From Halichondria panicea (Eukaryota; Porifera; Demospongiae; Suberitida; Halichondriidae), in the NCBI RefSeq assembly GCF_963675165.1, contig NC_087388.1:1900800-1964799 (forward strand): DNA of 64,000 nucleotides. The letters run 5' to 3'. A program made the position numbers and the translations under genes. The notes under the pieces are model-generated. The model saw only the letters and a list, made by a program, of their open reading frames with translations, searched no databases and was not told the DNA's origin. Shown here piece by piece: positions 1 through 30,400 of the stretch (position 1 is the stretch's first letter; the number at the start of each line of letters is the position of its first letter).

Positions 1-835
1 TTCGTGCTTTTCCTGGCAATCCTAGCAACGTTTCCGGCACATTGCAAATGTTTTTTAGCTCAATTCCCTTTCTTTTTTCAGTAGATGTATTATGAAATGC
101 CTATAAGAGGAACGTCAAAAAGCAAGCTCAAGAAGGGAAAACAGGGCTGACATTTATACATAGTCATGACTGTGATAAAATTACAGCCATGATAATGTAT
201 AATACTGTAGTGTAGATGTACTTTAAAGTGCAAGAGCATGTAGCGTAGGTATAAAAGAAAAGTGGAGCCTGAGAGGTCATCTGCCTCTTGAAAGCAAACG
301 CAATTCTAAGAAAAACGCCCATGGTCCGGGTTACTAGAGGCTCCATGTATCCTGAACATGTTTGTACAATCAAGGAGGAAATACTTTCCAAAAATGTTAC
401 TTACTTACTTACATGCACAGTGTCATACCAGGAATAGGAAGGGCAGCTGATCATGAGACTACCATTCTCCTTGAAATTGCATGCATGCACATGCAGGAGA
501 GGACCAGAGTGACTCAGTGCAGTACATTGACAATGAGCATGCACATGCATTTATAAATGTGTGCAAAAAATTTACAGGGTTTCCTTGAGCTAAATCAAGT
601 ACCTTTTATCTTGCAATTGCAGAGAAGACATGGAAGATCTGTGCCCTGATTTCTGAATTCACTGCACATGTTGTATCAACCCCCCAGAGCCCGCGGCCTA
701 TGTAACCAAAGTAGTATCGCGGGCCATACTTTTAATTAGACGTCAAAGTATGCCCCGCGAAACTACCCTGGGTATAGCCTTGATTCCAGGCCGCAAGGAA
801 GGGATCGAGGCTAGTCTAAACACCGGGACATAATT
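1..835. other. non-coding stretch at left edge
   Basis: I see no supportable exon here; the short open frames lack family resemblance and splice context. One structure is visible: an imperfect inverted repeat at about 708-765, whose arms (GTAGTATCGCGGGCC and its near-complement) fold around a TTAATTAGACGT spacer. It looks like a decayed fold-back element. The stretch lies downstream of the 3' end of the first copine gene. Confidence 0.6.
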
Positions 836-1342
836 ATGCCTCGGTGCGCATGCGCAAGCGAGGTATACGGTAGTGTGTGTCTGTGTGTGTATAGACCGCT
901 ACAGCCTGCTCAAGGATGAATCAAGTGCAAGTAAGAGTTTCTATAGGCTTCTAGTCATGTTTACTTGGATTTTAATTCGTGGATTTGCAAAATAATGCTT
1001 CTTTCTCCAGTTATGCCTAGTTTTGCTTACTTGGAATGCAATTGCAGCCTTTTCAGAAGAGTCCGTAGCAAAACTTGTTCACAGAGTGTTACTACTCTAC
1101 TTAGTAGTTAGCTCTGCACTAGAACGCTAGCTATTGGTAGCTGCAAGAGTTAGCAGAGAGCTGCAAGGCTCTGCTGCGCTGACTTGCAGCCATTAATTTT
1201 AGACTTGAACTTTTGGCATCGATCGTTTTTAACAACAATCATGGTTGATCATTACCCACTATTCGCATGCAGAAAATGTGTGTATAAAAGCTAGCTATTA
1301 GTAGTTTTATGTTATGTAGCTTTGGCACCTCCACCGAGGCAT
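836..1342 (+). mobile_element. MITE family A, copy 1
   Basis: About 507 bp bounded by an 11-bp terminal inverted repeat, ATGCCTCGGTG at 836-846 and CACCGAGGCAT at 1332-1342, followed by the palindrome GCACCCGCGGTGC. Two further copies occur at 28770-29325 (same orientation) and 62173-62701 (opposite orientation). They share the internal order: GCGCATGCGCA near one end, a central stretch with AGAACGCTAGCTATTGGTAG, then ACAACAATCATGGT. No transposase frame is visible, so this is a non-autonomous element; superfamily unknown. Confidence 0.75.
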
Positions 1343-1495
1343 CAGCACCCGCGGTGCTTTCATTACAACTGCTTTGACACAAAAATTAAAACAGGCTGCT
1401 ATGTACTGAAGAAATAAAATCAATGGACACACACACAATACAACTATACAACAATATAGACACACTAGACATGCAGTTAGTGTAATTCAATGAGT

Positions 1496-8565
<7,070 letters not shown>

Positions 8566-9619
8566 AATGTACGTACTGTCAACTCGAACTCAGCTAATAA
8601 CTTAACTGGCTGACACTTATTATTTTGTGCAAGTACGAGTACAACTCAGAGTACAACTCTTTTTTATACTAGGTAGTACTGGGCGTGGTCGAGGTTAAGA
8701 AAGGTGCAATAAATGGGCTTCAGTTGGAGTTCAGACCACGGTCGAAAAAATGTGACTATCCGTGATGCGCTACGTCATCGACTTTTTTTCATCTTTTGTA
8801 GCCTCCATTTATAGTAAAAAAACATGCAAAATCAAAATCAAGAATTTATGCAGCCTAGTTGATCAACAGAGACACAACAAAACAAGATATGTAGGTAAAA
8901 CATCATAGGCTTACAGCAGTGCTTCTTAAAAGGGGCACAAACTATTACTCTATCTCTGGTCAGACAAGGAGTAGTCATGCAGATCCACTGCCTGGTGTTC
9001 TCCGGCTCTAGCTCTGGCACTGATCGATCCATTCCCCTTGCTGTCTGTGGACACCTTATAATTCGCTTGCACAAGAACACAGTGACTACATTGAGCTCGA
9101 GCGTGTACGTACATACCAGTACCAAGTCTCGGTCCCACCATGCCATGCATGAGCTAAAATACCTTGGTTCAACGTACAGCTATAGATCGAGAGGACCCGT
9201 TGCCCGCTACATTATCTCTTATAATTCATATGCATTGTATACGTAGATCTACATGTTGCCTTAATGTGTAGTGATATCCTGTATATAATAGTGTTCATGT
9301 ACGTATTGTCATTTTGAGCTTTATAATTGAGCTTATTTATAGAGTATTATTTCTATAATTAGAACTATTATGCTTTGAGAGGGCGGTTTGTATACATGTA
9401 CGAGTTTTTTTTGTATAATCGTATAGTCTCGACCTCAGGCCGCTTAAAAAAATTAAGACAAATTGAGCTATAAGCTACTGTATCATAACATTATAAGAGA
9501 AAGTAACAGCTTTGATACAAAATTAAAACAGGATGCTACAAAAGAAGTATAAAACAATGGACACACACACACAATTACAACTAGAGACACTAGACATGCA
9601 GTTAGTGTAATCAATGAGT
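8566..9619. other. spacer between the two copine genes
   Basis: It holds the 5' flank of copine copy 1 and the 3' flank of copine copy 2. Short open frames on both strands around 8838-9246 overlap one another in antisense, lack splice or family support and are probably chance. The segment 8686-8720 (GGTTAAGAAAGGTGC, then AAATGGGCTTCAGTTGGA) resembles 22659-22702 upstream of copine copy 2, so some promoter sequence was duplicated with the gene. Confidence 0.55.
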
Positions 9620-22441
<12,822 letters not shown>

Positions 22442-22737
22442 AATGTACTCTTCACTGAGCTAGCTAATTGTTGTGTGTCGATTTGAGATCGAGAGTGTAC
22501 AAACCTCGGTACAAACTGTCACAGACAAGTACAATGTTAGGTGGTGGAAACTTAGATGGGCGTGCCCGTCCCCAGCCAGCCATAAATGGCTGGGGACGGG
22601 CACGCCCATCTAGTTGAAACTACGCCCAAGTAGATTTTAACTCCTGAAAGTTCAAAGGTTAAGAAAGGTGCGCTTTAGATGAAATAAATGGGCTTCAGTT
22701 GGAATCACTCGGACCCATGTGCGGCTAGCTGGACAGA
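22442..22737. promoter_or_regulatory. divergent promoter region, copine 2 / MRPS17
   Basis: Only 296 bp separate the start codons of copine copy 2 (-) and MRPS17 (+), so both promoters must lie here or overlap the genes. No TATA box is obvious. The hairpin at 22554-22611 lies near the middle. The segment TTAAGAAAGGTGC...AAATGGGCTTCAGTTGGA at 22659-22702 is shared with the 5' flank of copine copy 1. Confidence 0.5.
22554..22611. repeat. perfect hairpin, 25-bp stem and 8-nt loop
   Basis: Arms 22554-22578 (starting AGATGGGCGTGCCCGTCCCC) and 22587-22611 are exact complements around the loop GCCATAAA. The stem is far more GC-rich than its surroundings. It may be the remnant of a fold-back element, a transcribed hairpin, or a cruciform-forming regulatory element; sequence alone does not decide. 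Confidence 0.9.
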
Positions 22738-23211
22738 ATGTCTCAGTTTCTAGGCCGAGTAGTGGGGACCAAGATGCAGAAGACTGCAAAGGTGGAGGTG
22801 GTTAGAATGTTTCTCCACCCTCAAGTTCTAAAGGTGCCTTAGATCATGTTCGCCATAAATACTGCAATCTGATTGGTTAGAGGAAGTGCTCTATCCAACT
22901 TATTTTGATAGGCCTTGTCCCTTCAATAATTTATTAATGCATGTCAATTCGCAGTAATACAGTATAAATGATTAAAATATGACCCATCTATCCCTAAATG
23001 CATTTACACACCCGAATAGTATGTTCGTAAGAGGAAGAAGTTCTTTGCTCACGATGAGAAGGAGGAGTGCGGTGATGGTGACCTGGTGGTCATCAAAGAG
23101 TGTCAGCCGCTCAGCAAGAAAAAGTACTTCAAGGTCTCTGAGATTGTGAGAAGAGTTGAACATCACAAAGACCCTAGAACAGGAGAGGTTATCTATCAAG
23201 GACGATCGTGA
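22738..23211 (+). CDS. MRPS17: mitochondrial ribosomal protein uS17m (2 exons, 95 aa)
   Basis: A small-subunit mitoribosome protein of the uS17 family, which binds small-subunit rRNA in the mitochondrial matrix. Exon 1 (22738-22833) encodes MSQFLGRVVGTKMQKTAKVE and on to HPQVLK; exon 2 (23020-23211) resumes in phase with YVRKRKKFFAHDE and ends at TGA. The GTKMQKTAKV core and the K-Y/F-x-K-R-K-x-[YF]-F-A-H-D junction are hallmarks of uS17m, as is GD-V-V-I in the following OB-fold strand. The product is somewhat shorter than the vertebrate protein because the C-terminal tail is short. No N-terminal targeting extension is obvious, which is common for this protein. The gene is divergent from copine copy 2. 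Its exons are short and easily missed by open-frame scans. Confidence 0.88.
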
Positions 23212-23829
23212 CCTTTAGCCCAACATGTCTATACAGTAATCAATCCTGCGTGTGTCAGTATGTAATTTCATTGCCTTCATGTCACTATAATTATATAGTG
23301 TACAATTTGTGTTAACGTGTGCTCAATAATTTATTTTACATTATCGATCCCGGCCTCATGCACGTGTTCTCAGCTGTGATATATTCAGAATAATAAATAG
23401 TAATGTTAAACAGTGTGCAAATGAAAATAAACATAATAATAGTGTGCCAAATGATTGCAATGGTTGCTAGGAACTCTAAGACAGTGATAGTCCTAATCTC
23501 TTCAGTAAACCTGTCGCCTCTTCTTTTGCCTGCAGGAATAGCATTAATATCTGAGAACATAGTCATGGCATACATTATATACACATGGGAGGGGACAAAT
23601 GTTTCTTAAACTTACATGTAAATTATGTGCACGCATTGTTTGTAATCATTAACTTTAAGCTATAGTGGCTGACTCGCTGAAAGTAGCCCAGCTCTAAAAA
23701 AAGTATGCTACTTAAGATAGTTATGCTACTGGCCATTATGACATACTCGCATTTTGTAATTGCATGTGGCCTCTTATGAATGCCAATGTACAGTATACCC
23801 AATCTCTCTCTCTACAAAGTTATACGGTT
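23212..23829. other. convergent 3' flanks, MRPS17 and RMDN
   Basis: AT-rich sequence holding the 3' untranslated regions of MRPS17 (+) and RMDN (-). Short overlapping open frames at about 23336-23609 lie on opposite strands, are compositionally AT-driven and lack family resemblance. I see no RNA gene. Confidence 0.55.
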
Positions 23830-26800
23830 CTATAGGTCTTGAGTGTGCTCTCCCCAACTGACCTCGATATCATCTCCCAGTTGGCTCTGATAGTTAGCTG
23901 CCTTGCGTAGCCAGTCACCAGCCTCTTCCACTCGACCCAACTGCAACAAACTCTTGCCAATATACAGCCAGTTCATAGGATAGAAACCAGGGTCAACTGC
24001 AGAAAGGAAAGTCAGTCATGTAAATGTACTAGCAAATTTAAATAGCGATAAAATACACTGTGTTTGGCTACAATAAGCAGATGAATAGTTATACGTATAC
24101 TACAGGGAAGTCTTCAACATTACCCACATGTACATGTATACTACAGTAAGATGAGTTCACCACGAAAACATAATTCACGCAACACATACAATGACATCAT
24201 GAATCCTAAAGGGATGCTTTTGCTTTCACAGAAGAGGAACTTACTCTGTTCCGCTTGCTGGAAGTGTTGGAGTGATTCTTCAAAGTCTGAGTTTGGAGGT
24301 GTTGCAAATATCATGGTGGCCAGTTTCTTCTGATACCAGGGAACAGAGGACACTCCGTAACACCTGCAACCATCATAATATACATCATTACTACATCAAC
24401 ACTGTAAGAGGAAGTTTATAAGTACACTTTGTTCCCTGTTACTGGTTTAGAGGAAGTTAAGGAGAAGAGAGGAGGCTAAGGAAGTACAAAGAATGGAAGT
24501 GACGGGCATTGGACTATACATGACAGCTAGGTGGTCAATCCATTAAACACCCCTAAGCGAGGGAAACTACATGTACTTCCAACTTTCCTATCGGCTATTT
24601 TTGTAGGCATGTAGAGTATGTACACTTTATGTATAGTTAGCTTACCATTGTCCCAGTAAGTGTCTGCAAGTGGGGTCATTGGGATTCAGTTGAATAGCTC
24701 TCTGTGGGGGAATACCAATTCAACACAACTCAGTGTACAAAACCTAACAGTACTCCACACAATTTGTAAGGGCTTAACATTGAAAGAATAACAGATGACA
24801 CTATTATTAGATTTTCTACAGAAATACATGTTTCCATGTGACACTGTCCACAATTCTGTGTCATATTTCCTAATTGGAAGCAATTAAACTACCTCCACAG
24901 GTATCAAATTACCTTGAAACTGTCTTTGATGTCAAAGGACCTCTCAATCTTTTTCTTGTAGCCGTCAAACTCTGAGGAATAACTAATGAGCACCCCCTTC
25001 CACTTGTGACAAGCAAAGTTGTTGGGCCCCGCCCTCACAGCTCTGTCAGCGTACTCCATTCCTCTCACGGACAGCTGTCTCGACTCTTCCGGCCCAGAGC
25101 TGTGATACTTGCCAACCTAGAGGATACAAAGGTGCAGAATGATTGACAGTGCATATACATAAGTATGTAACATCTTTCTGGTATTGAGACAAAAGGTACA
25201 GCCAAACTGAGATTCACCGTATCAGTGTAAATGTAGCAACATACATATAATTGAGACTTTGGTAGATGTAATTATGGACACCCATGATTACGGCTTAATC
25301 AAGCAAGCCCATATAGGTACGAGTAGAGTACAGAGCCTATACAGAATACACTAACAGCAGTCTATACACACACGTACACCTTGTAAATAGCTCTACCTTA
25401 TACAGACACATTCCTGTCTACAACCTAGAGCAGACAACAACAGATGTGGTTACACGGTTCTAATATTACTCTCAGCCCCAACAATAACAGGACTTCCTAG
25501 TTCTTAGCTCTATTGAATTATAGACATCTAGAGGCATTAACCAACTGACAGTTTCCTCTATCTTCTAAGGAGAGTACCAAACAGAAGGAAAACAAACTGG
25601 AAAGCAATATCAATATTGCCTACTTTCAGCTTTCCTCTAAGTACAGTACCTACCTTATAGCATAGCCGTGCTAGTCTCCATAGCAGCTCATGGTTGTTAG
25701 TGTCTTTGTGTTGCTCCAGATATGTGAGAGCCTCTTTCCATTTGTTGCTGTCATAGAGACCATCAACGTACTGTACCACGCCCTGTATCCTGTCCTCGAC
25801 TACGGTTGCTTGTGCCACTTGAGTTTGAGTCAATCCCAGCGCTATAGTGGCCGCCATCACTCCACCACCTGCCAGCAGCACCTGGGGGTTGGATGACATG
25901 ATTATTATTGGGGGTTCAAATGATTTAAGACGTCATAGGTTAATTATAGTGTCTGATGTCATAATGTACTTCACTAAGCGGTACATGAAACTGAAACAGA
26001 ACAGTAACAGTGATGTTTGACTAAACACATACAAACAACAAACAAATGCTTCAAACGCAAAGCTTCTACTTGTATTGCTAACAAGACAATGGTTATCTAC
26101 AGCAGCATAGACTATACACTGATGATGCTTGCCAATTGGATGCGTTCAACACAGGCTTAAAAGATGTATAAACTCTGTCTATGGATCACACATTCCTGCT
26201 TCATTCAGGTGAACAAGACTACATTTTGCATCACGCTGTCATGCTGAATTGTTTACATAGACTATTATGGGATAGGTCATTGTGGGAGGCAATACAATGT
26301 TACTGTTGGCAGGCATGCCATACACATGGTATCCATGTGCTGACTAGTTTATGAATAACCTTCCAGTTCCTATGATAACATTCATTCATCTAAGCTAAAG
26401 CATGACACATGCTTACATGTAGTAGCAGCTTCATAGTGAAAATACACTGTTGGAAGGATAGAATAACTGTCCCTCTTTTGAAATGTATCATTCTGAGAAT
26501 GCTTGAGTGATTATTTACAACTACATGTTACAAACAAAAAACCAACTAACCAACACATACACACGTACGTACGTACCGGTACCTATAAAAAAAACCCATT
26601 TGAAAAAATCGCACATTAACACTGGAGGTGAAAGCCCTTACTAAAAACAAGAAGTTTCAAACAAACTACCACCTATACACTCACTGTAGTATTAAATTTA
26701 AATATTATACAGCCTAAAAACCTACTAGTACAGTGAAATGCCCTTGTCCTCTATTCTTCAAAGTCTAATACTGTTAAATATGTGAATGGCCCACCTTGGG

Positions 26801-26968
26801 TATCTTTCTTGATCCTACACTGGCTGTTGTATTTGTAGCGTTTCTACTGTACAGTACTTGTCCCTGGTTAGGTGACCTCTGCGAGTTGGGGGACCTTGCG
26901 AGCCCACCACACTGATTTATCCGCCTCATGGACACATTTGCAGCTTGTCTTGCACACGGTGTAGACAT
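23830..26968 (-). CDS. RMDN1: regulator of microtubule dynamics protein (6 exons, 315 aa)
   Basis: RMDN (FAM82) proteins carry TPR-like helical repeats and associate with microtubules or mitochondria. Exons: 26968-26795, 25881-25654, 25116-24913, 24701-24646, 24363-24245, 23996-23830; all GT-AG, all in phase, 948 nt. Residues 1-58 are basic and Ser/Asn/Arg-rich, compatible with a mitochondrial targeting leader. A hydrophobic stretch VLLAGGGVMAATIALGL follows at about 59-75. The helical repeat region runs from about residue 85 to 310, with NNHELLWRLARLCYKVGKY, RGMEYADRAV, CHKWKGVLIS, DIKDSFKRAIQLNPNDPTCR, LGQWCYGVSSVPWYQKKLA and FYPMNWLYIGKSLLQLGRVE. This is the expected RMDN order, and the length is close to RMDN1. 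A donor-like GTCAGT at 23862 could instead splice out the last ten codons. An alternative ATG at 25899 would skip exon 1. Confidence 0.85.
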
Positions 26969-27429
26969 ACCTAACTTTTGTCGAACTACTTGCTAGCAAA
27001 TAAGTTTCTTTTGTCTGATTCTGACACTTCTGAATCTTTGGTTTTGTATGGCAACTAAGACACGTGTGGCTAAAAGGGGGCGTGATGGCAGCTGAGATAT
27101 TGATAATGGGCGTGTCACATCGTAACTTGCTATGCTGCCTATAGGCCTAGCCTGCAAGTATTAAAAAGCAGAAGATAAAGATTAAAGAGCCAGACTACTG
27201 TATGTACTACAGTACATGCATAGATTATAGTATAGTATAGTGCAGAAAATTATGAATAGACGTCAGTGGTAAGTAATTATTTGGTGTCACTATAAATAGT
27301 GTGACTTGTTTATATAGTGTTTTTTGCTTTTGTTTGCTTTTGTTTTTGCTTGCAATGTAATCTAGTTGCTAAAACCAGACAAGGGTACAGTTAATAGTTA
27401 ATTGATTTATCTGCAGAATTTGATAGATC
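26969..27429. promoter_or_regulatory. divergent promoter region, RMDN / dynein heavy chain
   Basis: 461 bp separate the start codons of RMDN (-) and the dynein heavy chain (+). The stretch contains T-rich tracts (about 27310-27350), a TATAGTATAGTATAGT run at about 27227-27241 and GC-richer sequence near 27070-27120. I cannot identify an RFX/FOXJ1-type ciliary X-box by eye with confidence. Confidence 0.45.
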
Positions 27430-30400
27430 ATGGCTCAGAAAACTGAAACGTTTGTGCCTCGAGTCCCCTCGGCTGTGCGTCGTCATGCCAGGCGTGATCT
27501 CACAGGTGGCAAGAGAACGAGGATGAGTGTTCAACCAGATAGCCTGAGGGAGCAACAGGTTAGTTACAGTTTAATAGAGTGCCACACGGGTAGTATGGTA
27601 GCTATGAGGTAGTAATTTTTATGGCCACCCTGCCCAGGTAGTGCCTCAAAATATTGTTGCAGTTTGACAAAAAAATTCACACACACAACTCCCTCATGGT
27701 ACTTGATGCATAACATTTTGCTCAAAAGCAATGCACCTTTCTGCATGTTTGTAAAGTATAAAGGGAGCTGCATGTAACACAGCTTGTGTGTTCTTCGATC
27801 GTTTTTACTGGTGTCAAGAACACAACGTGCTAAACACCAGTTTATACTGTGCTAACGAACAAACCAACCTGAAACTGTTAGCAAATATTAGACTGTCTCT
27901 GTATAAGGTTATACTATGCATCGATATTTTGAAATCATCCAATCTGCAACTTAATTCTTAATTAAGAATCCCCAGCAACTATTAATATACTATTACAGTA
28001 ACTCCTCCCCTCCATGCAGACCAAGCAGCGAGAAGAGAGGGAAGCCAAGAGAGCTACAATGGATGGGAGATATGACTACATCCTCTCCACCGTGTCAGAG
28101 CGCCTCGGCATGAGCATAGAAGATGCTGAAGACTTTATGTTAGAGGGAGAACAGGTGAGAAACCGATACAACAACTGGGTATAGCGTAAGTATAGCAAAG
28201 CGCTCGTAAAAAATTTAAGTTACTGTAAGTGCATACAATAGACTACTGTTGTACACATGCAGTGTAAATCTATTTCAGTGTATGCGACGTAAAAACTTTT
28301 CCCTATTATTTTTTGTTTATGTGCTTAAAATCAATTTACCAAGAATGCTTATTTGCTCGACCTATTTTATGAATACTGTCGTAGTAGGTGTATTCATTGA
28401 AGTTTTGTTACAGATCTATGACCTATTGCCATAAACATAGCCAATGCATGGTCTAACTGTATAGCTTTATAAGTGTGCATGCATGGTTACCTTCTTTACA
28501 GCTGAAAGAGTTTGAAAAATTCTTTTCTCCTGGAGGACGAGCGGTGTTAATATTCTTCTATCAACCACCTAAAGAGGAACAGTCTGGAGAGGGTGGTGGG
28601 AGCAAGGCAAACCTTCCCTACAGTGCTAACGGGCGGAGATTATGGATCACGGATGGGACTGAAGATGCTTACACTGGGACCTGTCTGTTCTTCCTCAGGA
28701 TTAACATTCAGAAGGCCATCACAATGCTAAATGTTCATCAGGTGTGTTTTAGTAATACAGTAGATATTTATGCCTCGGTGCGCATGCGTAAGCAAAGTAT
28801 ACGGTAGTGTGTTTGTGTGTCTGTGTAGACAGCTACAGCTGCTCAAGGAACAATGAAGTGCAAGTAAGAGTTTCTATAGGCTTCTAGTCATGTTTACTTG
28901 GATTTAATTCGTGGATTTGCAAATAATGCTTCGTTCTCGAGTTATGCCTAGTTTTGCTGACTTGGAATGTCATTGCAGCCTTTTCTCAGAAGAGTGCGTA
29001 GCAAAACTTGTCCACGGAGTGTTGCTACTCTACTTAGTAGTTAGTTCTGCACTAGAACGCTAGCTATTGGTAGCTACAACAGTGAGAAGAGAGCTGCAAA
29101 GCTCTACTGATGCAGCCATTAATCTTATAGGCTTTAACTTTTGGCATCGATCGTTTTAACAACAATCATGGTCGATTATTACCCACTCTTGAGTTCTGGA
29201 TTCTACCTGCATGCAGCAAAATTAATTAATGCAAAAATGTTCATCAAATATTCATGATAAAATTACTATTAGTATATAGCTTTATGTTATGTAGCTTTGG
29301 CACCTCCACCGAGCACCCGCGGTGCTTTTATCTACCCATCAGTTGTGACATACATGTACATGTACTATACATATATACAGGAGATATTTTTTGGCTCCTT
29401 GGAGTCAAATGGCGATGGTCTCTTGGGGGCCATAGAGAGACTCCTTGGAGACATATTCATCCCAGCTCTCACTAATAATGAAAAATGGAGTACTCTAACA
29501 GGACCCGAAGGACAGGCCTCCAAAGTGGCCTTCCTCAGCAAACTGTCTTCGTTCGTAGCCGTAATAGCCAATGCACGAGCGAGCATAGCGAATGCTGTGA
29601 AGCTGACTCCATGCTCTCATCCAGTCCTAGCGGGCATCTCCAGCCCTGCAGAGATCATGGCTGTTGCTGGCCAGCCAGAGACAGTGGAGGCAGCAGAGGA
29701 CACCACTCTGGTCTGGTGCAAGGAGATCGAGCTCATCCTCACTCAGTCGGAGCAGATGCGTAAGGAATCTGACAGTGTGGGCCCGAGAGCTGAGCTGGAG
29801 CACTGGAAGAGGAGAATGGCCAAGTTTGACTCCCTCACCACCTGTGTAAAGAGCCCTCAGTGCAGAGCAGTCATCAGTGTGTTGGTGGCCAGCAAGTCCA
29901 AAGTCTTGCAGGTAGGTCAGCCTTTTTCACCTGCCAATAGCCTGGTAAATATCCGTCTCCTAAATTAATGTGTCTTACATGCAGAGGTGGAAAGATCAGG
30001 ACATGACCATCACTGATTTCACAAATGAAGCCAAAGACAACGTTAAGTTCCTGTACACTCTGGAGAAGTATTGTGAGCCTCTCTACAAGTGCAATCCAGT
30101 AAGTACCAAAAATACGTTAAGAGCACCCCCTGCTGACTCAGCAATCCCCCCAGGTGACAATGTTAGATGCCATTCCAGGACTCATGAACGCTATTCGCAT
30201 GATCAACAGCTACTCTCGCTACTACAACACATCTGACCGGATGACGGCACTTTTTGTGAAGGTGACGAACCAGATGATTACAGCGTGTAGGGCCCACCTC
30301 ACGGACAGTGGTTACCACAAAGTGTGGGAGCAGGAAGTGGGTGTGGTTCTTCAGAGGATCTCTGAATGCCTCAAACTCAACGACGAGTACCAGGCGGCCT

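Noticed and set aside
23830-23862. Extra downstream RMDN exon after a GTCAGT donor
   Set aside because: Reading through to the TAG gives 315 aa, the family length; I could not find a convincing downstream exon before MRPS17.
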